From Actinophytocola glycyrrhizae (GTDB lineage Bacteria; Actinomycetota; Actinomycetes; Mycobacteriales; Pseudonocardiaceae), in the NCBI RefSeq assembly GCF_042653545.1, contig NZ_JBHSIS010000006.1, positions 496,001 through 560,000 on the forward strand: a stretch of DNA of 64,000 nucleotides, in the 5' to 3' direction. The translations under genes were made by a program, and so were the position numbers. The stretch's first letter is position 1; the number at the start of each line of letters is the position of its first letter. Under the pieces are notes generated by a model. The model did no database searches. It was not told the origin of the DNA and saw only the letters and a list, made by a program, of their open reading frames with translations. Shown here in pieces: positions 8,098 through 15,626 of this stretch.

Positions 8098-9306
8098 CTA
8101 GGAGTCTGCACCGCGCCGGGCGAGATAAACCTGTCGCGCCGCGAGGGAGACACGAACGTCGGCCAAGAGCGGCTCGAAGAACGCGTCGCGGTAGTGCTGG
8201 TCGGTGGCGGCGGTCGCGGCGAAGTACAGGCCGGAGAACGCGGCGAGGAACAGCGAGACGTGCACGAGCGCGCGTGGCAGCGGCAGCGCGACCCCGAACA
8301 GCGTGCCCTGGATCTTCGAGAAGCCCGCGCCGAGCCAGGAGTCGATCACCGTCCCGTTGATGGCGAGCGCGCCGAGCGCGACGAGCAGGCAGAACACGAG
8401 CACGCTGAGCACGAGGATCTGCAGCAGCTGCGCGACGAACAGCACCAGCGTGATGTTCGCCCGTTCCCTGCGGCCCAACGGAAGCGGCTCGATCGCGGGC
8501 CCGTCGACGGCACCGGCGAGCGGCGTGCTCCGCAGCAGACCAGCGAGGTCGTCGAGCCTGTCACCCGCGACCTTGTCGATCATGGCGCGGAGCTCCTCGT
8601 CGAGCCTGGCCGCCATGAACAGGACCGCGAGCACCGCGAACAACGCCACGACGAGCCACAGCCGCCAGCGCGGCAAACCGTCGGCGACCTGCCACATCTC
8701 GGCCGAGAAGAACGCGAAGATGACGACCAACACCAGCAGCGGCAACGCTTTCGTCGCCATCCTGCCGACCGTGCCCAGCTCGGCGACGGCCTTGCGGAGC
8801 CCCCACGCGAGGATCGAGCCCGCGCCCACCCAGACGGCGAACAACATGAGCGACGTCACGCCGATGTTGATCGCGAGCGACAGCCACAGCGGCGACCGCA
8901 GACCGGTCCACCACGCGGTGAGCGGCAGCACGACCACGTTGAGCAGCAACACGATCCTGGCCAGCACCCACCGGCCGCGCGGCGAGAGCACCCGCATCCA
9001 CCGCGACGAGCCCCAGCCCGCGAGCAGCGGCACGACCAGCGCCGTGGCGATGACCGCGAGCAGCAGGAACACGTACGCGGTGTTGGCCATCCGTCGTTCC
9101 AGCTCGGCGTCGGGCACGTCAAGCAGCCGGGTGACGACCGTGATCAGCGGGTCGATGACGATCACGAACACGAGCGCGGGCACGGCGCGTTGCAGCAGCC
9201 GGGAACCGCGTTCGTCGCGCCGCACCACCAGCGGCAGCCCGCGCCACCGGAACCACGCCTCGACGGCCCGGCGGTCGAACCCGTCCACGCCGCTCGCCTC
9301 ACCCAT
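8098..9306 (-). CDS. Polytopic membrane protein of unknown function
   Basis: 402 residues from the ATG at 9306, which has a purine-rich GAGG..GGGGG stretch upstream; the frame is also open to 9348, next to the topA stop. About nine or ten hydrophobic segments are visible, for example VPALVFVIVIDPLITVV, VFLLLAVIATALVVPLLAGW, IVLLLNVVVLPLTAWW, LPLLVLVVIFAFFS and LWLVVALFAVLAVLFMAARL. No transport signature or catalytic domain is seen. It follows topA by 42 bases on the same strand, so it may be read from the topA transcript. M. tuberculosis has a membrane-bound adenylyl cyclase at this position, but no cyclase domain is present here. Confidence 0.75.
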   Translation of the reverse strand: MGEASGVDGFDRRAVEAWFRWRGLPLVVRRDERGSRLLQRAVPALVFVIVIDPLITVVTRLLDVPDAELERRMANTAYVFLLLAVIATALVVPLLAGWGSSRWMRVLSPRGRWVLARIVLLLNVVVLPLTAWWTGLRSPLWLSLAINIGVTSLMLFAVWVGAGSILAWGLRKAVAELGTVGRMATKALPLLVLVVIFAFFSAEMWQVADGLPRWRLWLVVALFAVLAVLFMAARLDEELRAMIDKVAGDRLDDLAGLLRSTPLAGAVDGPAIEPLPLGRRERANITLVLFVAQLLQILVLSVLVFCLLVALGALAINGTVIDSWLGAGFSKIQGTLFGVALPLPRALVHVSLFLAAFSGLYFAATAATDQHYRDAFFEPLLADVRVSLAARQVYLARRGADS

Positions 9307-9348
9307 CCCGTTCCCCCTCACCTCTCGGTGCTCGGGAACGGTAGCCAA

Positions 9349-12147
9349 CTACGACTTGGACTTGGCGGGTGCCTTCTTGGCCGGTGCCTTCTTCGCGGTC
9401 GACTTGGTCGTGCCGGTCTTGCGGGTCGTGCGCTTGGGCGCGGGGCCCTTCGCGCGCTTCTCCGCGAGCAATTCGGCCGCCCGTTCGTCGGTGAGCGTCT
9501 CGACGCTGTCGGACTTGCGCAGCGACGCGTTGTACTCGCCGTCGGTGACGTACGGGCCGAACCGGCCGTCCTTGACCACCATCGGCTTGCCCGACACCGG
9601 GTCGTTGCCCATCTCCTTCAGCGGCGGCGCGGACGCGGCGGCCTGACGGCCACGGCGCTTCGGTTCCGCGTACAGCTTCAGCGCCTCGTCGAGCGTCACC
9701 GTGAAGATGTCGTCCTCGTGGGCGAGCGACCTGGAGTCCGTGCCCTTCTTCAGGTACGGGCCGTAGCGGCCGTTCTGCGCGGTGATCTCCTCACCGCTCG
9801 CCGGGTCCTTGCCGACCACCCGCGGCAGCGACAGCAGCTTCAACGCGTCGTCGATCGTGATCGACTCGATCGACATCGTCTTGAACAGCGAACCGGTGCG
9901 CGGCTTGGCCTTCTTCGCCTTGGCCGACGCGCCTTCCGCCGGCTCCGGCAGCACCTCGGTCACGTACGGGCCGAACCGGCCCTCCTTCGCGACGATCTCG
10001 TGCCCGGTCACCGGGTCGGTGCCAAGCGAGCGGCCCTCGACCGGCGTCGAGAACAGCTTCTCGGCGATCTCCAGCGTCAGCTCGTCCGGCGGCAGGTCCT
10101 CGGGCAGGTTCGCGCGCTGCGGGTTCTCCGCGCCGCCCGGGCCGTCACCGTCCCGCTCCAGGTAGGGGCCGTAGCGGCCGACACGGACGACGACCGGGCG
10201 CTTCTGCTCGTCGTCGAACAGCGGGATCGAGTTGATCTCGCGGGCGTCGATGGTGTCGACACCGGAACCGACCAGCTTCTTGAGGCCGCCGTCGCGCCCG
10301 ACCGAGCCCTCCGGGCCGACGTCGCCGCCGAAGTAGAACCCGGAGAGCCACGTGGTGCGCTGCTGCTCACCGGCGGCGATGCGGTCCAGCTCGTCCTCCA
10401 TCGCGGCCGTGAAGTCGTAGTCCACGAGCCGGCCGAAGTGCCGCTCCAGCAACCCGACCACGGAGAACGCGATCCAGGACGGCACCAGCGCGGAACCCTT
10501 CTTCCACACGTAGCCGCGGTCCTGGATGGTGTTGATGATCGACGCGTACGTCGAGGGGCGGCCGATGCCCAGCTCCTCGAGGGCCTTGACCAGGCTCGGC
10601 TCGGTGTAGCGGGGCGGCGGGCTCGTCGAGTGGCCGTCCGGGTTCAGCTCGGTCGCGGTGACGCCCTGGTCCTTGACCAGCCGCGGCAGCCTGCGCTCGG
10701 CGTCGTCGGCCTCGCCGCCCTCCTCGGTGTCCACCGTCTCGACGTACGCGCGGAGGAATCCGGGGAACGTGATCGTGCGGCCGGACGCGGCGAACGTGCA
10801 CTCCTCGCCGGACGCGGCGGTGCCGGTGATGCGCACGCTCATGGTGGTGCCGCGGGCGTCGGCCATCTGGGAGGCGACCGTGCGCTGCCAGATCAGCTCG
10901 TACAGGCGGAACTCGTCGGACTCCAGCTCACCGGCGACCTGGCCCGGCGTGCGGAACACCTCGCCCGCTGGGCGGATCGCCTCGTGCGCCTCCTGCGCGT
11001 TCTTCACCTTGCGGGTGTACTGGCGCGGCTGCGGCGAGACGTACGCTTCGCCGTACAGCTCACGGGCCTGCGCACGGGCCGCCGCGATCGCCGTCTCGGA
11101 CAGCGTCGTGGAGTCGGTACGCATGTAGGTGATGTAGCCGTTCTCGTACAGGCGCTGCGCCACCCGCATGGTGCGGTCGGAGCCGAAGCGCAGCTTGCGG
11201 CCCGCCTCCTGCTGCAGCGTGGACGTCATGAACGGCGGGTACGGGCGGCGCGTGTACGGCTTCTCCTCGACCGAGGAGACCCGCATCTCCGAGCCGGTCA
11301 GCGCGTCGGCGATGCGCCTGGCGTCGGCCTCGTCGAGACGCAGCACCTTGTTCTTGAGGCGGCCGTCCGGGCCGAAGTCGCGGCCGGTGGCGAGCTTGTC
11401 GCCGTCGACGGAGATCAGGCGCGCGCCGAAGTTGCGCGGCTCGGCCTCCTCGCCCGTCGGCTCGTCGACACTGAGCTTCGCGGAGATGTCCCAGTACGAG
11501 GCGGTGACGAACTTCATCCGCTCCCGCTCGCGGTCCACGACGATGCGGGTCGCGACCGACTGCACGCGGCCGGCGGACAGCCCGCGCGTGATCTTCTTCC
11601 ACAGGACCGGGCTGACCTCGTAGCCGTACAGGCGGTCGAGGATGCGGCGGGTCTCCTGCGCGTCGACCAGGTCCTGGTCGAGCGGGCGGGTGTTCTGCGC
11701 CGCGGCACGGATCGCCGACTCGGTGATCTCGTGGAAGACCATCCGGCTGACCGGCACCTTCGGCTTGAGCGCCTCCAGCAGGTGCCACGCGATGGCCTCG
11801 CCCTCGCGGTCACCGTCTGTCGCGAGGTAGAGCTCGTCGACGGTCTTCAGCGCTTCCTTCAGCTCGGTGACCGTGGCCTTCTTGTCCGGCGTGACGATGT
11901 AGATCGGCTCGAAGCCGTTGTCGACGTTGACGCCGAGGTTCGACCACGACTCGCCCTTGTACTTCGCGGGCACCTCGGCCGCCTTGCGCGGCAGGTCCCG
12001 GATGTGCCCGCGAGAGGACTCCACGACGAAGTTCCGGCCGAGGTAGGAAGCGATCTTCCGCGCCTTGGCCGGCGACTCGACGATCACCAGCCGCCGCGGC
12101 TCGGCCCCCGCCGACCCGTTCTTCTTCGTCCCGTTAGAACCTGCCAC
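9349..12147 (-). CDS. topA: DNA topoisomerase I
   Basis: 932 residues. A type IA topoisomerase that relaxes negative supercoils in the cytoplasm. The TOPRIM domain starts with LVIVESPAKARKIASYLG (about residue 20) and carries the acidic triad in TDGDREGEA (about 110-118). The active-site tyrosine is Y341 in GYITYMRTDS. The core is followed by repeated C-terminal modules with the motif GRFGPYVT or GRYGPYL (at least four copies), replacing the zinc fingers of E. coli TopA, as usual in actinobacteria. A lysine/alanine/proline-rich tail ends the protein; such tails aid processive relaxation in mycobacterial TopA. The length and order match the family. Confidence 0.97.
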   Translation of the reverse strand: MAGSNGTKKNGSAGAEPRRLVIVESPAKARKIASYLGRNFVVESSRGHIRDLPRKAAEVPAKYKGESWSNLGVNVDNGFEPIYIVTPDKKATVTELKEALKTVDELYLATDGDREGEAIAWHLLEALKPKVPVSRMVFHEITESAIRAAAQNTRPLDQDLVDAQETRRILDRLYGYEVSPVLWKKITRGLSAGRVQSVATRIVVDRERERMKFVTASYWDISAKLSVDEPTGEEAEPRNFGARLISVDGDKLATGRDFGPDGRLKNKVLRLDEADARRIADALTGSEMRVSSVEEKPYTRRPYPPFMTSTLQQEAGRKLRFGSDRTMRVAQRLYENGYITYMRTDSTTLSETAIAAARAQARELYGEAYVSPQPRQYTRKVKNAQEAHEAIRPAGEVFRTPGQVAGELESDEFRLYELIWQRTVASQMADARGTTMSVRITGTAASGEECTFAASGRTITFPGFLRAYVETVDTEEGGEADDAERRLPRLVKDQGVTATELNPDGHSTSPPPRYTEPSLVKALEELGIGRPSTYASIINTIQDRGYVWKKGSALVPSWIAFSVVGLLERHFGRLVDYDFTAAMEDELDRIAAGEQQRTTWLSGFYFGGDVGPEGSVGRDGGLKKLVGSGVDTIDAREINSIPLFDDEQKRPVVVRVGRYGPYLERDGDGPGGAENPQRANLPEDLPPDELTLEIAEKLFSTPVEGRSLGTDPVTGHEIVAKEGRFGPYVTEVLPEPAEGASAKAKKAKPRTGSLFKTMSIESITIDDALKLLSLPRVVGKDPASGEEITAQNGRYGPYLKKGTDSRSLAHEDDIFTVTLDEALKLYAEPKRRGRQAAASAPPLKEMGNDPVSGKPMVVKDGRFGPYVTDGEYNASLRKSDSVETLTDERAAELLAEKRAKGPAPKRTTRKTGTTKSTAKKAPAKKAPAKSKS

Positions 12148-12311
12148 GCCGTCCCGCTCTCTAGTCCGAGCTTGTTCTCAGCTCGCTAGTGTGCACGTTG
12201 CACACGGTGATACCTACCCCCAGGTGCCTAGCAGCACACTTCGCGCAGATCGCGGAGCGAACATCAGACCCCTTCGGCCGTGAGACACGAACCGTTACCT
12301 GGGTAGCACGC
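12148..12311. promoter_or_regulatory. topA upstream spacer with GTGTGCA palindrome
   Basis: The 164-base spacer holds a palindrome GTGTGCA-CGT-TGCACAC at 12189-12205, about 40 bases upstream of the topA start. It could be an operator for topA, which is often controlled by supercoiling or regulators. No factor can be named. M. tuberculosis has no cold-shock gene in exactly this gap, and none is seen here. Confidence 0.4.
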
Positions 12312-12911
12312 CTAGGCGCTCTCACGCACCCTGGATACCGCAGGCCAGTGGTTCCCGGCCGTCGCGGAGGGTGGCCTGCCGACCAGTTCGGCGAGCCTGC
12401 CCAGCCGTCGCCGACCGGAAATCCGCAGGCCCGGGCCCTCGTCCCCGCCACCATGCAGGGTAGCGGGCAGTCCGGCTGCGCTCAGCGCCCCTCTCACAGT
12501 GTCATACGTGCGTGGCGCTTGGGGGTCCAGCCCGAGCAGGTAGCTCCCCGCGACCCACGTGCCCGCGGCGAGCACCCACAGGCGTAACGCGCCGCCGTCG
12601 AGCGTCAGCCCGTTCGGCGCGAACTTCTCGCCTTCCTTCGTCCACTCCTCGGCCAGCGGCAGCAGGTCGGACCGGAAGGCGGTGCGCACCCCGTGCTCGC
12701 CGTCCTCGGTCACCGTGTGCGTGCCGTCGATCCCCCGTTCGCCCAGCGCGCGCACCACCAGCCGCGCCCGCCACGGCTCGGCCACCCGGAGGGTCAGGCG
12801 CGCCGCCGTCCTGGCGAACTCGGCGAGCTGGGCCTGGCAGCACAACAGCCCGGCGAGGTCACCGGCATGCGGCCGGTTGGCCTCCGCGGAGTAGAACGAG
12901 AGCTGCGCCAC
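12312..12911 (-). CDS. Rv3647c-like conserved protein, possibly WhiA-like fold
   Basis: 199 residues starting at the GTG at 12911: a TATCCT -10 box lies seven bases upstream and no Shine-Dalgarno is seen, so the mRNA is probably leaderless. The position directly upstream of topA and the length fit mycobacterial Rv3647c (recalled). The sequence CQAQLAEFARTAARLTL and the second half (RLWVLAAGTWVAGSYLL, GALSAAGLPATLH, GLRISGRRRLGRLAELVG) distantly recall the LAGLIDADG-like domain of WhiA, but this is only an impression. A LexA-like box overlaps its promoter. Function is unknown. Confidence 0.7.
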   Translation of the reverse strand: MAQLSFYSAEANRPHAGDLAGLLCCQAQLAEFARTAARLTLRVAEPWRARLVVRALGERGIDGTHTVTEDGEHGVRTAFRSDLLPLAEEWTKEGEKFAPNGLTLDGGALRLWVLAAGTWVAGSYLLGLDPQAPRTYDTVRGALSAAGLPATLHGGGDEGPGLRISGRRRLGRLAELVGRPPSATAGNHWPAVSRVRESA

Positions 12912-12922
12912 CCGGCCAAGGA

Positions 12923-12938
12923 TAGAACACCCGTTCGA
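12923..12938. promoter_or_regulatory. LexA-like SOS box over the -10/-35 of the Rv3647c-like gene
   Basis: TAGAAC-ACCC-GTTCGA differs at one position from the actinobacterial SOS box TCGAAC-N4-GTTCGA. It overlaps the predicted -10 (TATCCT, 12924-12919) of the minus-strand gene starting at 12911, where a bound repressor would block transcription. Confidence 0.5.
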
Positions 12939-13024
12939 TCTCGGGAAGGGTGAACGGTGACCGAGCCGGTGCGCAGCGCCATCACGCACGGCGACGAGCG
13001 CAGCGGGTGCCCGGGAACGCGAAA

Positions 13025-13058
13025 TGGCCCGCCCCCGGATCGTGCCGGAGGCGGGCCA
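13025..13058 (-). terminator. Stem-loop after hppA
   Basis: TGGCCCGCC (13025-13033) pairs with GGCGGGCCA (13050-13058) 15 bases beyond the hppA stop, followed on the minus strand by a short T-rich stretch. Confidence 0.7.
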
Positions 13059-13072
13059 CTCGCAGAGGCGGA

Positions 13073-15370
13073 TCAGGAAGCGCCGTTGGTGACGCTCTCC
13101 GCCGGGTTCTCCGCGATCGCGGTGCCGCGCCGCTTCGAGATGAAGATCGCCGCCGCGATCAGCACCGTCGCCACGACGGCGATGGCGATGCGCACACCGG
13201 CGTTCTCGTCCGGGCCGACCGTGAAGCCGACGATGGCGGGCGCGATCAGCAGCGAGACCAGGTTCATCACCTTGATCAGCGGGTTGATCGCCGGGCCAGC
13301 GGTGTCCTTGAACGGGTCACCGACGGTGTCGCCGATGACCGTGGCCGCGTGCGCCTCGGAACCCTTGCCGCCGTGGTTGCCGTCCTCGACCAGCTTCTTG
13401 GCGTTGTCCCACGCGCCACCGGAGTTGGCCAGGAAGACCGCCATCAGGGTGCCCGTCGCGATGGCGCCGGCGAGGTAGCCGGCCAGCGGGCCGACACCGA
13501 GACCGAAACCGACCGCGATCGGGGCCAGCACCGCCATCAGACCCGGGGTCGCCAGCTCACGCAGCGAGTCACGGGTGCAGATGTCCACCACGCGGCCGTA
13601 CTCCGGGCGGACCGTGCCGTCCATGATGCCGGGGTTGGCGTGGAACTGGCGGCGCACCTCGAACACGACCGCGCCCGCCGCACGGGACACCGCGTTGACC
13701 GCGAGCCCCGAGAACATGAACACGACGGCCGCGCCGATCAGGATGCCGACGAGGACGTCCGGGCTGAACACGATGAAGTCGCTCAGGTCCAGGTCGGACG
13801 CGGCCTCGACCAGCGCGTCGGTGATCGCGGTGAGGTAGGAGCCGAACAACGCGGTCGCCGCGAGCACGGCGGTCGCGATCGCGATGCCCTTGGTGATCGC
13901 CTTGGTGGTGTTGCCCACCGCGTCGAGCTCGGTCAGGATCGCCGCGCCGTCGGCGTCGACGTCACCGGACATCTCGGCGATGCCCTGCGCGTTGTCCGAG
14001 ACCGGGCCGAAGGTGTCCATCGCGACGATGACGCCGACGGTGGTGAGCAGACCGCAGCCTGCCAGGGCCACCGCGAACAGGGCCACGAACAGCGAACCGG
14101 ACAGCAGGAACGCGCCGTACACCGAGGCGCCGATGACCAGTGCCGTGTACACGGCCGACTCGAAGCCGACCGAGATGCCGGACAGGATCACCGTGGCCGC
14201 ACCGGTCAGCGAGGACTTGCCGACGTCCTTGACCGGCTTGTACTCGGTGCCGGTGAAGTAGCCGGTCAGCCAGAGGATGACACCGGCGAGCACGATGCCG
14301 ATGAGCACCGCGACGGCCGCGATCATGGCCGGGCTGCCCGCCTCGTCGGGGTTCGCCGCCCCGTCGAGGTCGGAGAACGAGCCGGGCAGGAAGACGAACG
14401 CGGCGACCGTGCACAGCACCGCGGAGATCAGCGCCGAGATGTAGAACGAGCGGTTGATCGTGGTCAGGCCGTTCTCGCCCACCTTGGCCCGGGTGATGTA
14501 CACGCCGATGACGGCGGTGATGATGCCCAGCGCCGGGACGATCAGCGGGAACAGCAGGCCCTGCGCGCCGAACGCGGTGGAGCCGAGGATCAGGGCGGCG
14601 ACCAGGGTCACGGCGTAGGACTCGAACAGGTCGGCGGCCATGCCCGCGCAGTCACCCACGTTGTCGCCGACGTTGTCGGCGATGGTGGCGGCGTTGCGGG
14701 GGTCGTCCTCCGGGATGCCCTGCTCGACCTTGCCGACCAGGTCCGCGCCCACGTCGGCGGCCTTGGTGAAGATGCCGCCACCGACACGCATGAACATCGC
14801 GATCAGCGCGGCGCCGAAGCCGAAGCCCTCGAGCACCTTCGGTGCGTCACCCGCGTAGACCAGCACCACGATCGCGGCACCGAACAGGCCGAGGCCGACG
14901 GTCGACATGCCGACCACGCCACCGGTGCGGAACGCCACGCGCATGGCGGTCTCGCGACCACCCTTCTCGCGGGCCGCGGCGGCGACGCGCAGGTTCGCCT
15001 GCGTGGCGAGCCACATGCCGAGGTAGCCGATGGAGAACGAGAACACCGCGCCGATGATGAAGAACAGCGAGCGGCCGATACGTTCTCCCCAACCCTCCGC
15101 GGGGAGGAAGAAGAGGAGCACGAACACGATCGCGCCGAAGATCATCAGCGTGTTGCGCTGCCGCTTCAGGTACGCGCCTGCGCCCTCCTGCACCGCCTTG
15201 GCGATGTCCTGCATCTTGGCGGTGCCCTGGCCGGCGGCCAGCACCTCCTTCAGCAGCACGTAACCGACGGCTAGGGCGGCGAGAGCGATCACGGCGATCA
15301 CGACGACGACGCCGCGATCACCGCCGGTCAGCGTTGGACCGCCTTCCGCCGCTAGGTACTGCCAGGACAT
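13073..15370 (-). CDS. hppA: Membrane-bound proton-pumping pyrophosphatase
   Basis: 765 residues with about 16 membrane segments. It couples hydrolysis of pyrophosphate to proton export across the cytoplasmic membrane. The catalytic signature GIFTKAADVGADLVGKVE and the acidic cluster IADNVGDNVGDCAGM are intact. The sequence GNTTKAITKG carries lysine after GNTT, which marks the potassium-independent class (the potassium-dependent class has alanine). The ATG at 15370 has AGGAGG five bases upstream; the open frame continues to 15430 but the extra residues look non-coding. The gene stands alone and divergent from the helicase gene, with its own terminator at 13025-13058. Confidence 0.96.
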   Translation of the reverse strand: MSWQYLAAEGGPTLTGGDRGVVVVIAVIALAALAVGYVLLKEVLAAGQGTAKMQDIAKAVQEGAGAYLKRQRNTLMIFGAIVFVLLFFLPAEGWGERIGRSLFFIIGAVFSFSIGYLGMWLATQANLRVAAAAREKGGRETAMRVAFRTGGVVGMSTVGLGLFGAAIVVLVYAGDAPKVLEGFGFGAALIAMFMRVGGGIFTKAADVGADLVGKVEQGIPEDDPRNAATIADNVGDNVGDCAGMAADLFESYAVTLVAALILGSTAFGAQGLLFPLIVPALGIITAVIGVYITRAKVGENGLTTINRSFYISALISAVLCTVAAFVFLPGSFSDLDGAANPDEAGSPAMIAAVAVLIGIVLAGVILWLTGYFTGTEYKPVKDVGKSSLTGAATVILSGISVGFESAVYTALVIGASVYGAFLLSGSLFVALFAVALAGCGLLTTVGVIVAMDTFGPVSDNAQGIAEMSGDVDADGAAILTELDAVGNTTKAITKGIAIATAVLAATALFGSYLTAITDALVEAASDLDLSDFIVFSPDVLVGILIGAAVVFMFSGLAVNAVSRAAGAVVFEVRRQFHANPGIMDGTVRPEYGRVVDICTRDSLRELATPGLMAVLAPIAVGFGLGVGPLAGYLAGAIATGTLMAVFLANSGGAWDNAKKLVEDGNHGGKGSEAHAATVIGDTVGDPFKDTAGPAINPLIKVMNLVSLLIAPAIVGFTVGPDENAGVRIAIAVVATVLIAAAIFISKRRGTAIAENPAESVTNGAS

Positions 15371-15597
15371 CTGTCCTCCTGGGTCTGCCCGATGTGGCGC
15401 GGTATCCGCGATCGACTGGGACCGCCGCATCCGTCCATGTGGGACGGGTGCGCCACCAGGGGTATTTGATGGGACCGGCGGAGTCTATTGGTTGTACTCA
15501 CCGCCTCCGCGAGGCGGCCTCCCAACTGCGGATTCTCCGGATCCATGATCGATCAAGAGCATCGATCCAGAATTCCGCCGAATATCTCCGTGATTCG

Positions 15598-15620
15598 TTG
15601 TCGGTGCCGTGTGCTTCCCT
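15598..15620 (+). promoter_or_regulatory. Degenerate damage-type promoter before the MrfA-like helicase
   Basis: A perfect TTGTCGGTG (15598-15606) is followed after eight bases by TTCCCT (15615-15620), six bases before the GTG at 15627. The spacing equals the copies at 48084 and 63914, but the -10 lacks its consensus A, so the call is tentative. Confidence 0.4.
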
Positions 15621-15626
15621 AGCTTC

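Noticed and set aside
8194..12189. A 1331-codon frame on the plus strand opposite topA
   Set aside because: It is the antisense of topA and its neighbour; its residues are dominated by Arg, Gly, Val and Leu as expected from a GC-rich shadow, and topA has full motif support.
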